Below are positions 11,105-23,179 of a stretch of 64,000 nt of DNA, one piece after another (position 1 is the first letter of the stretch; every line of letters begins with the position of its first letter). The notes beneath the pieces were generated by a model. It worked only from the letters and a program-made list of their open reading frames with translations. It had not been told where the DNA came from and did not search any database. Position numbers and translations under genes: made by a program. This stretch comes from Eulemur rufifrons (Eukaryota; Chordata; Mammalia; Primates; Lemuridae), in assembly GCF_041146395.1 (NCBI RefSeq), contig NC_090983.1:64487501-64551500 (forward strand). Direction: 5' to 3'.

Positions 11105-11255
11105 AGACCCTGGCTTAAGTTCTGGCTCTACCATTTGCATGCTTTTTCACTTAACCTCCCTAAGCGTCAGTTAACGCTAAGTAAAGATAATAGTGCCCAC
11201 TTCACAGGGTGGTGGTTGTTAATCCTTCTAAGGTGTTATTATTAAAGTCCCCACA
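11105..11255 (+). repeat. MIR SINE remnant
   Basis: 'ttctggctctaccatttgc', 'cacttaacctccctaagcg' and 'gataatagtgcccacttcacagggt' match successive parts of the MIR consensus in the + direction. Confidence 0.75.
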
Positions 11256-11275
11256 GAGCAGGCGACAGCGGGTGG

Positions 11276-11324
11276 TCCTAGGAGACTGTGTGGTCCAGGG
11301 AGACCTTGACACAGTCTCCTAGGA
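11276..11324. repeat. Perfect 16-bp stem inverted repeat (hairpin)
   Basis: The left arm 'tcctaggagactgtgt' (11276-11291) and right arm 'acacagtctcctagga' (11309-11324) are exact reverse complements around a 17-base spacer. Within the spacer, 'ggtc' and 'gacc' could pair and extend the stem by four pairs. It lies just 3' of a MIR remnant. Its origin is unclear. Confidence 0.85.
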
Positions 11325-13954
11325 ATGGGCCATGTTTAGAATGTGGGGCAGCCTCAAAAAGGGTAAGGATCTGGAGGTTGAAAATGAAATTCTCAACCAC
11401 ATTAAAAAAAAAAAAAAAGAACAAGAAAGACGTAGGAAAAGTAGATCCCACCATATTTTTAAACAGTTGGTCATGGATTATGCTTTTGGTAGCAGAGTTT
11501 GCTTTTTCTTCGGGGAAGGAAAGCCCTTCAATCCTCTCTTCTTTGTTAAATGCAAATAATATGATTGAGAAAGGTTAAAAAGGGCATTGATCACTCTTAT
11601 CCATGAAAAATGCTATCTTTAAATTTGCTGAAAACTGATGGATTTGAGTCATGGTATATGCATGATTATTTCCTGAATTCTTTCCTTTGTCTTGTTTGTA
11701 TGCTTGATTTTCAAAGATGCCGTCTTTGCATTACTCAGAAAAATAAACTTTTTTTGTCCTTCAACATCTGTAGGTGTTTGGTGGGTGTTTGTTTTTAAAC
11801 TCACATCTGTACATAATGCTTTGCTTAACACATTCTAATATCTTGATAAACTTTAAAATAGGACACACTGTTAGGAAGGAAGAAAGCTTTTCCTGGATTA
11901 GGATAAGGGGGAAAAATGGAGCAAATTAAATTCTGAATAAAAATAGCCAATATAAATTGTTATTTAACACTTACTAAATGACAGCAACATTGACAAAACT
12001 CGATGTTATGTAATAGTACCCTAATAAATAGAAATTTATGTTGGCTCCACTTTATTCATTTAAACATATGGCATTTCAAAACAATGTAATGTAAACTACG
12101 GAAAATTATTTTGTGTTTGTTAATTGCATATACAATACAGTCTCAAATCTATTTTTTTAAATAATGGAAGGAAATATGCCAAAATATTAGCAAGTGGTTT
12201 CCTCTGTTGTAGAGTCACCAATGACTTTTGTCATGATTCTTTACCATTTTTTTCAACCTTCCTGTCCCCCTTGCCCTCCACAATGAGTGCACAATCCTTT
12301 GGTTATCAAGGAAAAGGCAAAGTGCAAAAAACCCTAGAAAATTGTATTATTTTTAATGTCTCAAAATTATGGTGAAATCCCAAAGAATACATGTTGAGAT
12401 TTTCAAGCATGAAGGTGCTAATGCCTGAGTTTTGAGATGTAGACCTCTCCTATTCTTTATAAATTTCTATTGTTTTTATTTTCTACAAACTCCTATACCA
12501 CCTTTTACCACCTTTTTGGAAATCATTGATTTCTGACAGATAGCTTTATATTTAATAACAATATTTTCCTATTTATGCATATTTTAAACAGACCTATACT
12601 TTTCAAAACACTTTTAAGGCACTAATTTTTCTATATGAGTTAGCAAAGGGGAAATGTAGCTATATATGTGAAATTTCATACTCTAGATTACTTTTCAGGA
12701 GAGTAGCTGTTCTAAATATTCTAAATATTGAGGAATTATTCCATTCACCTCTATTTTCATTTACAGCTGTTTTGTAGACAAATTCCCCCCACATTTAATT
12801 TCTATGTTTGATGTGACATACCAAGACTGTTCTGCTTATGTCAGAACATTTTGGGTTTATTTTATTATGAATACTTATTATTGTCTTCATTGCAGACTTC
12901 CTTTCTAGTTTTTAGCTGTTTGAAAGGGCAGTGCAGGGGAAGGTGTGGCTTCGGTAGAGGCGTCTCCAATGCAATGGAGCAGTGAGGACTTCTGTAAGTT
13001 CACGGTACAGATAACGTCAGCACTGTAGGAGCAGTTGTTAGTGTGTTACCCAGGGGAGTTTTAGGTGTGTACTGCAGAAGCAGCAAGGCTTGAGAGTGAA
13101 AGGAGGAGGAGAGAGTATTGAATGGAAGGAGGGGGAGATGGGGGCCAGGTAGAAGGAAGCAGTAAGAACTAGCTAGAACCAGCCTTGTTAGGTTCTTACT
13201 TTGCTAGTTGATGCTTCACTTTACAAAATCTGTTCCAGTCTCATTGTTTTCGTGCTGTAGGTTGGGAGCAAGTATGTAGCCTCATTGTTTTGCATTATCT
13301 CAGATTCTTACCTCCTTTTTTTCCTTGTATCAGTTCTATCACCCAGCATTTCCTTTCTCCGTTCTAAGGCAAAATCTCTTTGTCTCTCTCTCCTTTGAAG
13401 AAACTGCCTATAGATCACCTTTTTGGAAGACCATTTATGATCCATCCAACCTTACCTATTCAAATATTCCAAAAGCTACTTTCATTCTACTTTGTAGTCT
13501 CAGTGTTATATGTCAAATGCATCAGACCGACTCTAGCAGAGTGGATTAGTTCTTTTGTTTAACTGAAAGTTTAACATAGAGACTCAGAAACATTGAGTTA
13601 CCTAATTATTAAGTGTGTAGCAAAAGTTAAGTGGCTTTTGAATGGGACATAAATCCTTGAGAAGTAAACTGGTATGGTGCAGAGATACACCGTTGCTCCT
13701 GAGAGAAGCTGGCCAGGAAAGCAGTTAGCTAGCTGTTAAAACAGCTGAGAGACAGTGAAGACCCCAAAGAAGGCACTTAAATCATAGACGGGAGAGACCA
13801 AACTTTATGGATATTTGAGTGCACCAAGCCCCTAAAATTGTGTGTAAAATATTGCATACATTGGTTATTTCCTGGGTAGAGGTTCATGGCTTTTGTTAAT
13901 TTGTCAAAGGGATCCGTGTCTTCCAAAAGATTTTGTGACTGCATGTAGGAGGAG

Positions 13955-14310
13955 AGGGAAAAGGAGGACTTGAAGATGATGGCAACATCTCTAACTCAGG
14001 AGGCAGGATAGTTGGTTGACATTTCAGGTGGAAGGAGCACTACAACAAAGATTTGAAGATAGAAATCATGCATTTTATTAGGGGAACAGTGAGTAATTCA
14101 TTAGGTCAGCTGGACTCCAGCGTAGAGGTTGGAGTGCAGGATCAAGCTTGCTATAAACTGAATGAGAGGAGACCCTGAGTTTAGAAGGTATTGTCTCGGT
14201 TGAAATAAAGATGTAAAATGGAGTAGAGGCGGCATGTGTATTAAATGTAATGGAGTCCAGATATTGTGCAGGAAGAACTGACAAGATTTGGCTGGTGAGA
14301 CTGGAAAGAA
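13955..14310. repeat. Possible ancient interspersed repeat, unassigned
   Basis: G/A-rich text such as 'gttgacatttcaggtggaagg' and 'gaactgacaagatttggctg' resembles an old mammalian repeat whose name I cannot give with confidence. Similar but weaker text occurs around 15225-15330 ('catagaagccaagaaggac', 'cccagaggtcaaagaaga'). Confidence 0.3.
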
Positions 14311-16544
14311 GGTCCTAGATTTCTAGTCTTAAATGATTGGGAAAATGAGAAGTTACTGTAACCTTGCTTGCTCTGGGCTCAGTGACGAGGGGGAACCCAG
14401 CCTTTCTGTTATAGGGATTTTCTACCCTTTTTTAGATGTTAAAAGTAAATGGGGGAGAATTGCTGAATTCTGGTACTCAGTGTCCAGACTTCAGGGATGC
14501 ACAGTATCCTGCAGTGTCCAGGTCAGTTTCTCATAAGGAAGCATTGTCCAGCCCAAATGGCTAATCATGCCCCCTAGTGAGAAGCACTTTAAGAGCTCAG
14601 TTTGGATCCAGGAGATGGTTGTAAACATTTCTTTACTGCTCCTTTGGGATTGCCATGAAGTCAGCGTAGAAGCTGCCTCACGTGGCTGCATGGATTTCCA
14701 TGTTTGTCCTGGATCTTCACATTCTTACATGGCAAGTCTCTTTCTTGGTAATGTATGTCATCTGTAACTATACAGTCACCCACAACATCTATAGTTAACG
14801 AGAGCATTGGGTACGTTAAAGCATCTGCCTCTTCAGTAGGAATATGGAGGATGGATGGATGGGTAGAGGGCAGAGTGGTGAGGACTTTTGTTCATCCCAC
14901 CACAATAAAATAGTTTCCAGGGAAAGGCGATGAATTTCACTTGGCCATTTTTATTTGGCCACATGAATTACACATTATTGTCCTCACTCCCTATCCCAGG
15001 CAGAAATTTCTAGCTAGCAGGTAGAAACATAGAACTAGAGCTCTGGGGAAGAAGCTCAGCAACTCCTCAGACTTAATAGGCAGAGCATTGGGAATGGATT
15101 AAAGCACTCAGGGAGAGAAAGTGTCAAGAAAAGGGATGGGACGTACCTGGGGAGCACAGATTCTGTTGTGGGAACGAGTAGGATGAGCTCCGGGCAAAGT
15201 AGGAAAAAGAAATGGCAAAATACTGGGAGAATCATAGAAGTGAGTATCATAGAAGCCAAGAAGGACAAAGTTTTAAGAAGTGATCAGCTCCTTTAAACAT
15301 TGCCCAGAGGTCAAAGAAGACAAAGGCCTAGTAAAAGGCTATAAGAAATATCCATTGGGAGGTCTTTGTAAGCCTTTGAAACACAAGTTTCAATAGAGTA
15401 CTGTGTGTGCTGGGGCAGGAAAGGGGGGTGGAGGCCAGGGTGGTAGGAAGCACATTCCAAAGAGTTTAAAGGGTGAATGAGTGAAGAGGGAGTGTCCTTA
15501 GTTACGAAAATCGGATGCCAAAAGGAAAGAGTCCCTTCTGAAATGTTCCAGCAGCAGCGTAGAGACAAGATTAGTTCAGCCTCTGACTGCGGCTCTAGGG
15601 TAGAATAGGGCACTAGAAAAAAGAATATTTGGAAATAGGTCTTACTTTGAAGAAAGATCGAGGCGGGGTTAGTCTTACAGGAAAGGCATCTCCTCAGAGT
15701 TTCCTGTCAGTGATACAGGAAGGAGAAGATGGGTTATGCTAGAGACGGTAGGAAGAGCAGTGAAGCTCAACTTTTTAAAAGCTTACAGTGCAGTAAAGAG
15801 GTTAGGTCAATCTGTGCATGTTTAAAAAAAAAATGAGATTCTAAGCTTAAGATGTGTGACAAAAGATTTGGAATAATTGCTCTTGGGAATTTGGTGAGCA
15901 TTGAGAGTTGAGTAAAAGGCTGACTAAGCTGTAGTGAGGGCCCACGGGAGTTCAGAGGTCTCAGTCACCAAGACACTGTCACTCTCCTTCAGCAATAAAT
16001 GAGGGAAAGAATCTGGATAACCAGTTTCTGTAGGGTTTGGCACTGGTGAGATGAGTATGCTGTGAAAATTGATAGCATCCTTATTAAGGCTAAAGAAACA
16101 AGTGAAATCAGGAGAGATAATGAACTTTCAGAACAGGGAGGGGCAATGGAGCTTCTGATAAGATAAAAAGAAAACTCCCTGAGAGAGAGGTTAAACACAA
16201 AGCAGGCTGCTTCAAAGAGTAAATTCTGAAGTTAAAATCTTGAAGGTAGAATAGCTCCAGGACCCTCGCCTTGTGGACTTTTTGGGAGGATTAAATGAGA
16301 TAATACAGTTATAAATTATTAAGATGGAGGCTCTTGTGTAAATTATACTTCCCTACAACTACTGATGTAATTGTGTAAATCAAAATCATATTTTAAACAG
16401 ACTTCAACCAACCATGAACCACAAACCAAAATAAAATGTTAATTTTTTTTTAACTGAACCACAAGCCAAACTTAAAAAACAACACCATCAAATCATTTGA
16501 AAGTTGCTTTCAAAGAGAAAAGGGTGGATAGGGATGTGGATCCC

Positions 16545-16690
16545 AACGTCATCATTTGAAAGTACATATCTTAAACTTTCTGGGTCTCAATTTCCTCCAA
16601 AGCAAAACTAGGGATAGTAGTTAGTATTATTGAGATGATTAGATGACGTCATATGTGATACTCTACCTGGCACAGGTACTCTGGATGCTT
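16545..16690 (+). repeat. MIR SINE remnant
   Basis: Degraded MIR: 'taaactttctgggtctcaatttcctcc', a run of 'gatagtagttagtattattgagatgattag', and a 3' part containing 'cctggcacaggtactc'. It contains a perfect TGACGTCA octamer at 16644-16651. Confidence 0.65.
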
Positions 16691-17411
16691 CTCTCCTCCT
16701 TTGGCCTGTCTCATAACAAGTCAGTTTACACAAGAGGATCTTGGAGAATGGGTCCAGGAAAGCCTGCAATTATAACAGTGGAAGAAGATTGTGATTATTC
16801 TAATCATTAGCAGAAAATACTTGTGATCAAAAAACCTAAAAGAGAAACTCTCAGTCATAAAGTATACAAAGGGTGAAGAAAAAAAAATGAAAGAGAAACT
16901 CTGTTCGCATTGGGAAAATAGAAATTATTCTTACGTCTGCCCTTGACTTCCCAGAGTTAAGGGTCAAACAAGTTAATGTAAGATAAAATGCCTTATGACA
17001 TGTAAACACTATAGAGGTGTTATGAAGATTTCTGAAATAGATGCCCTAACTATTATGCTTCTTTCAGCATCTGATTTTAAATTTATAAGTTTATTGTTTA
17101 AAGCTGCTTTTCCCAAATTGTGTTTACTAAGGTACTTGGGTTCTATTATGTTGAAAATGTTTCAGGAATTAAAATATTCAGTATATAAAGAAACTTGGGA
17201 AACACTATATATTATCTAGCACTGTTCAGTAGAGTAACAGTGTAAATTAGCAGCCAAAAATCTCTGAGAAGTCCTGCAGTAAAAACATTTGTCCAACATT
17301 GTTTTCCTAGAATTATTTGATCATGGGATCACTTAGTCCTATAGTATCTACTAACTATATTCTTGGGACAGTTTGGGGAACACTTATTAATACTTAAAGG
17401 AAGCTTTTGCA

Positions 17412-17525
17412 TTTTAGAGTTGGGAAGGACATTAGAGATTATCGTGTCCAACCTCTTTATTTTTTACCCATAAGGAGTTAAAATCCAGAGACACTGAGTA
17501 ATTTATCCAAAGTCTTACACCTACC
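17412..17525 (-). repeat. MIR3 SINE remnant, cut by an Alu
   Basis: 'ttttagagttgggaaggacat', 'tagagattatcgtgtccaacc' and 'atccagagacactgagtaat' follow reverse-strand MIR3. The element may continue past the Alu inserted at 17545. Confidence 0.65.
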
Positions 17526-17544
17526 TTAAAAGTCTTCACTCTTT

Positions 17545-17829
17545 GGCCAGTTCCAGTGGCTCAAGCCTGTCATCCCAGTGCTTTGGGAGGCTGAAGCAGG
17601 AGGATCACTTCAGGCCAGGAGTTCAATACCAGCCTGGCCACATAGCAAGACTCCTTTTCTACAACAGGAAAAAAAAATTACCCAGACATGGTAGCACAGG
17701 CCTGTAGTTCCAGCTACTCAGACAGGCAGATCCCTTGAGCCAGGAGTTTGAGGTTACAGTGAGCTATGATTGGGCCACTGCATTCCAGCCTTGGTGACAG
17801 AGTGAGACCCTGTGTCAAAAAAAAAAAAA
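17545..17829 (+). mobile_element. Alu SINE (AluJ-like), full length
   Basis: A dimeric Alu in + orientation starting 'ggccagttccagtggctc' and ending in an A-tail. Both monomers and the central A-rich linker are present, and it is strongly diverged. It is flanked by target-site duplications 'agtcttcactctt' (from 17531) and 'gtctttactctt' (from 17830), which differ by one base. This shows a complete L1-mediated insertion. Confidence 0.92.
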
Positions 17830-18734
17830 GTCTTTACTCTTCCAAGTATGGTACACCCTTGCACCAACATGTTTTTCTAATGAACTTTAAAGGATATATC
17901 TTAAAAAAAAAAAAATCATTAATAGGACTTCGGAATTGTTTTCATATGAGGGTGGGGTTTTTTTGTTTGTTTTTTTATCATTCCCTAAACAGAGCAGGCC
18001 TTTAGTGATGCTAAGTTGCTTGTTATCTTCAGACAAAATACATTAGTATCTGCTAACTCGTATTTCTTTTTTGCTTTTAATTTCTCCTCTCTTAAGGTCA
18101 ATTTTCACTCCTGTTTTTCTGCTTTTTAAAGTGTTTACAAAATCAAGATGACTGACTTGAAATCAATGTAGTTTAAAATATCAGTGATCTGGAAAACCCA
18201 CAAGTTCTAATTATTTATGAATACTCTTTTGCCCTCTAAATTTGTTTTGTCTTTCTCATATAATTGGCTGTGGGTAGACAAATTTGCATATCTTTAGCCC
18301 CTTCCTGCCTGACTTATTACAGCATACAAGACTTACTCTGTGGTTTCTAGGTGTAAGTTCCTGTATAGAAGAAACCACAGTTAAGACTTTACAACTCTAT
18401 AGTGCAGAAAGCTCATCTGAAACATACTGCTGTGTGTTCTTGAAAAATCTAAATGGCCACTTCATTGCCCATTTTTATAATTGACATATTTCAGACACCA
18501 ATTGTTCATTTGTAGCATTTTTCTTTTTATCTATATTAAGGTTTTTAGTTGCATAGACCAGAGAAAGGTGGGTGGATATCTGTGGGTCTCCCTCACCAAC
18601 TGTTTCTGGTGTCTGCATCATGAAATTTTACCTTGAATCAATCCTACGATGTGATACTAATGTTTTAGATGAAGTGATCTGAAGTCATGTCCATTATATC
18701 ATGTGTTATCACCAGAGAAGCATAGTAGTATATT

Positions 18735-18870
18735 AATGCCAAAAAGACCTAGAGATCAGCTTTTCCCTATGCTCATTGTAAAGGTGAGGATGTTTTAATG
18801 TCGCATAGCTTATTTGTAACAAAGCCAGGACTAGCACCCATATATCCTGACTGCCAGTACAGTTTGGACA
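18735..18870 (-). repeat. MIR3-like SINE remnant
   Basis: 'aaaagacctagagatcagc', 'aaggtgaggatg' and 'aaagccaggactagcaccc' match successive parts of the reverse-strand MIR3 pattern. The resemblance is weak in the middle. Confidence 0.5.
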
Positions 18871-18892
18871 TTTTCAAGCAAATTCAGCTTGG

Positions 18893-19090
18893 ATTATCAT
18901 TCATTCAGTCAATATTTTAGGGCACATTATGGGCCAAGAACTGTGTCAGGCCCTGAAGGGAATAACAAATCAATGTTCCTGTTCTCAACCATAATAATCT
19001 AATAGGGCTATGTAACAGGTGTACAAATAACTATATGTTAGAAATTAATGCCACAAAAGGATCAAATATTGAAGTAGTACATAGTAAGCA
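18893..19090 (-). repeat. L2 LINE 3'-end fragment
   Basis: 'attcattcagtcaatatttt', 'ttatgggccaagaactgtg' and 'tgttcctgttctcaacc' match the reverse complement of the L2 3' end (the ATTCATTCAACAAATATTT start and the TGTGCCAGGCACTGT block). No coding part is visible. Confidence 0.7.
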
Positions 19091-19574
19091 TACATCTACT
19101 TTGCAGTTGTCTTGCTTCAGTTGACCTGAATTTTGACTGTTTTCTCCTTAGGTGCATTTGATTTGATTCCAGGATAGAAATAAGGTTCTCAGCTGGCTGT
19201 TTTGTGTTGGTTGTCACCTTAGAGTTTCTCTACCCTTTAATCAGCTCTGTTAAGCTGCTTATTAGGGTACTAAAGCAGAGTAGAGAAGAAAAGGAAGGAT
19301 ATCTTCCATGTTCTAGGCATCAGTTCATTGCTAAATTTGGTTTTAGTTCTTCAAAACGGATGTGGAAAAACTAGAGAGCATTAAGAGAAACTTAAGCAGA
19401 AATGATAGTATTTCAAATTCCAAGGAGGCCCTTCCTCTTTTGATTGTTCTCTAGTCAAATGTGTGAAGTAGGATTGGAAAATAGTACTTGTGGAACTGGG
19501 ATTATTGATAATCAAGGGAAACAATGAAGTTTGCATAGGAACTGCTGCTCATACATTTCATAAACTATCTATAG

Positions 19575-19799
19575 CTGGGATCAGCTAATGTTTTTCTGTG
19601 AATGGCCAGACAGCAAATATTTTAGGCTTTGTAGGCATAAGGCCTCTGTCACAATTAGTCAACACTGCCTTTGTAGCTCACAAGCAGCCATAGGCAATAC
19701 ATAAACAAATGGGCATGGTTGTGTTCCAATAAAACTTTAAGTACAAAAGCCAGCTGCAGGTGGTATTTGGCCTACAGCCAGTAGTTTGCCAACCCCCTG
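19575..19799 (+). mobile_element. hAT-Charlie MITE (MER58-type)
   Basis: The 225-bp element reads 'tttttctgtgaatggccag', 'aaatattttaggctttgtag', 'gtgttccaataaaactttaa' and 'tagtttgccaaccccctg', a well-known non-autonomous hAT pattern; MER58 is my best name for it. It is flanked by 8-bp direct repeats 'atctatag' (19567-19574) and 'atctgtag' (19800-19807), identical at 7 of 8 positions and fitting the hAT target preference. Confidence 0.85.
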
Positions 19800-20257
19800 A
19801 TCTGTAGGATCCTTCTTTTTTGACTCTTTTCATCAAAAGTTGCTTAGAAGGAATTGAAAGAAAATGAAACCCAAACCAGATAATAATACTTATTAGCTAC
19901 CTATACCATGAGTATAGGTAGACACAGAACAAAACCAAGTGAAGGTAGATCTCATTCATGGCTCTGGTCAAAAGATTTTGTATTAAAAGCTCAATCTTGA
20001 TAATTATTTTGTTTGGTTCTATTTGGGGAGGCATCCTTCATGGACCTATGTAATCTACATTATCTTAGTTATATTTATTTTGAATCCCTAAGACTTGGGC
20101 CTTAAATCTGAAGTGGTGAGACAGAGAGCTATAGTAAAATAGAAATAGTATCTTGGAAGCAAAATGTTAATGTTTTTCTTTAAAAATATTTTTTGGCAAA
20201 ATTTGTGTTTTACAAGTTATTAAAGCAACCCGACCCAAGCAAACTACTGAAGCACCT

Positions 20258-20688
20258 GTGTTTTAGTTTGCTAGGGCTGCTATAACAAAGTTTCACAAAC
20301 TATGTTTCTTAACCACAGAAGTTTATTTTCTCACAGTTCTGGGGGCCAGAATTCTAAGATCAAGGTGTCAGCAGGGCCATGCTGCCCCTGCAGGAGCTAG
20401 GGAAGGGCCTGCTCCAGGCTTCTCTCCCAGCTTCTGGTAGTTCCTTGGCTTGTGGCAACAGAACTCCAGCTGACATTCTCTCTCTGTGCCTGTCTCTGTG
20501 TCCAAATTTCCCCCTTTTTAAAAGGATACCAGTTATATCGGATTAGGGCCTAATTTTTAACTTGATTACGTCTGTAAAGACCCTTTCTCCTAATACGGTC
20601 ACATTCCAAGGTGCTAGGAGTTAGGACTCCAGTCTTTCTTTTTGGGGGAGGCAGGGGGTGGGGGGAATACAATTCATCTCATAACAGC
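20258..20688 (-). mobile_element. MLT1-type LTR (ERVL-MaLR)
   Basis: Reverse-strand solo LTR: 'gtttgctagggctgctataa', 'gtttattttctcacagttct', 'gatcaaggtgtcagcaggg', 'gattagggcctaattttta', 'acggtcacattccaaggtgc', 'caattcatctcataaca'. This order is characteristic of MLT1 LTRs. No internal retroviral region adjoins it, so it is a solitary fossil LTR. Confidence 0.88.
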
Positions 20689-20934
20689 TGTACCAGGCAT
20701 TTATTCAGTTTAGGCATAATTCAGTGGGGCACATTGGTGGACCTAAAATAAAGCCCATATACTTCATGACTCACTCATGGTCACATTATCTGTAACAGGG
20801 GTATCAACCTGGTGGCCCTGTTGTACACATTGTATAAGGAAACATTTTTTGTTGTTTTTAATTTGCAGAGTAGAAGATATTTCTCTACAGAAATCGCTTA
20901 TAAACATGCACATGGTTATGGAAGCGTCCACTTC

Positions 20935-21190
20935 CAATTATAGCTGTTCTTTCCCCTACCTGCCATTCCAGCCAAAAGTGCCTTGCTTGCTTCTTGAAGT
21001 CTGTTTCTCCTTTCTCTCCTCCAGGCTTTTGTTAGCCTATCATAAGTGGCCACAGAACTCTTCCTATCTTCCTCTCTCCTAGTTCACATCTCTCTTCCTC
21101 AGGTTGAAATTCGAGGTCTGCCTCTTCCAGGAAGATGATCTCTGCAATATCCCTTTTCTTCAGTTCCTGCTATTTATTATTACATTAGAG
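20935..21190 (+). repeat. Possible L2 LINE fragment
   Basis: Pyrimidine-rich text with 'ctgcctcttccaggaagatg', 'tcagttcctgctatttatta' and similar blocks resembles the non-coding 3' part of L2. Divergence is high, so the call is tentative. Confidence 0.35.
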
Positions 21191-21483
21191 CAGAATTCTG
21201 ATGTGATGGTTTCTCACTTGGTGCGTGTGGGTGGAGTGGAAAAGCAATACTGCCCTTTGTGTTGAGCAGGGGATGAGTTGCACCACTCCCCATTAAGGGA
21301 TCAGGTTACCTCTGGGGAATGGGAGTGAGTTCCTGTAGTATTCTTGCTATTTGTAAGTTTGTCGTGAAAGCTATTTCAGAGCGGTAGTTCTGTAAGAATG
21401 TGAAGGGGAATTAAAACTTAAGTTTTTTAAGTCTTATGCAGGAGCTTAAAGATGTACATCTGTTCCATTAGAGGTGCCTCACT

Positions 21484-21823
21484 TTTTTTTTTTTTTTTTT
21501 TTGAGACAGAGTCTCACTTTGTTGCCCAGGCTAGAGTGAGTGCCGTGGTGTCTGCCTAGCTCACAGCAACCTGAAACTCCTGAGCTCAAGGGATCCTCCT
21601 GTCTCAGCCTGTAGTTGGGACTACAGGCATGCACCACCATGCCCGGCTAATTTTTTCTATATATATATTTTTAGCTGTTCATATAATTTCTTCCTATTTT
21701 TTTTTAGTAGAGATGGGGTCTTGCTCTTGCTCAGGCTGGTCTCGAACTCCTGAGCTCAAACGATCCGCCCACCTCGGCCTCCCAGAGTGCTAGGATTACA
21801 GGCGTGAGCCACCGCGCCCGGCC
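21484..21823 (-). mobile_element. Strepsirrhine-type Alu, full length
   Basis: Reverse-strand Alu beginning with a T-tract and ending 'caccgcgcccggcc'. It has features I associate with lemur and galago Alus: 'tgcctagctcacagcaacct', 'ctaattttttctatatatat', 'cttgctcttgctcaggctgg', 'cccagagtgctaggatta'. It retains many CpGs, so it is fairly young. The target-site duplication 'cctcactttt' is visible on both sides (21477 and 21824). Confidence 0.95.
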
Positions 21824-23024
21824 CCTCACTTTTGTTATTCCCAACCTTCACTGTTTTGGTTAACTTTTCTTGCCTTTTTTTTTTTTTTTTGCAGAATACA
21901 GAGGACACATCTCAGATGGCACTGATTTTAAAAAATAGCTAAATTAGTCACTTCTCTTTATAAAAGGATTCCTCATTACATATAATTGTTACTTAACTGC
22001 TGTTTTGTTCTTTAACCTTTTGTTTGAGTATGTTTCTCATTACCAACTAGATGTTTAATATATTTGAGCACATAGGAACCCCTATATCTTTGTAGCATAG
22101 TGTTTATGTATTTCATGCATATTTGGGGGGCACAGTATTGGCTGATTTTATTCTCAGGTTTTCTTTAAAAATCCTGTTTCTGTACTGCATTTAAAACATG
22201 TATTTGCTCACGTAAAATTTTTCAAAAACACGTCCAGCATGCGAAATCAGGTATGCTTATCAGTCATTATTTCAACAAGAAATTGTCAGTACCTGGCAGT
22301 GGCTGTGTGTCAGGAATATGCCTAGAGATACTCTACCCTTTTTGCTTAAAATGAGGTCATTGGATTTACCAAAGCAGCCACTTTCTGAAATTTTAGCTAC
22401 TAACAGTCACGTAAGTTAAAGTAAGGATGGAGACAGTGATGAAATGAGCACATGTGGAATTGACTCCTTGCCCGAGTAGGCACAGGATGATCTTTGCCTT
22501 ATAACTGTGTACTCGGGGCCCTGTGGAAGGCTTCTCCCACGGGGATTCATCCCAGCAGACCTGGTTGCATTTGTTTGTACTCAGTGAAGTATGGAGACTT
22601 GTCAACCTCGAGGTGGACATTGAACTCTACATGTCAATTAGTGGAGCCACAAAAACCTTTCCCATCTGAGGGAGGGTTGGTTAGAAGTGTCAGATCAGGA
22701 AACGGGAAATTGCTTGGATCAGCTGATGCAAAAGAGGATCTGGAGGGTGCGGCCATGGAGCAGGCAGTTTTAGAACCAGGAGACGCCTTTTCCTGCTGGT
22801 GAGTAAAAGGGCCAAATGTCATCTGGAAGAGTTGAAAGGTAGACCCTGTGGGGAGGAAGGGACGAAATTGGGCTGCTTGGGGAGTGGCGCAGACACAGAG
22901 CCAGAGTGCCCAGGAGATTCAGATCAGCTGTCAAAAACCATGGAGTAGATATTAATATCTACTTCCAGAGTAGGAAGAACACCCGGGTCTCTGAATTTCA
23001 AAGATGCACTGTCTTGGTTCTACC

Positions 23025-23179
23025 TTCTGTAGGACTACCTCTATCACAATCTCTCTGGCTACTCATTAAAAATGTAAACTATTGGGTCCCTCTAACACAG
23101 GCGTACTCAAACTCGGGGCGGGGGGGCATTTTAAGGTGTCCAGGTGATTTAGAAGTTCACTGAAGTCTGAGGACCACTG
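23025..23179 (+). mobile_element. MER5A-like hAT MITE remnant
   Basis: 'ctcattaaaaatgtaaactattgggtcc' and 'ccaggtgatttagaagttcactgaagtctgaggaccactgg' (read in parts) follow the MER5A consensus. The middle is replaced by a G-rich run near 23115-23127. Confidence 0.7.
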
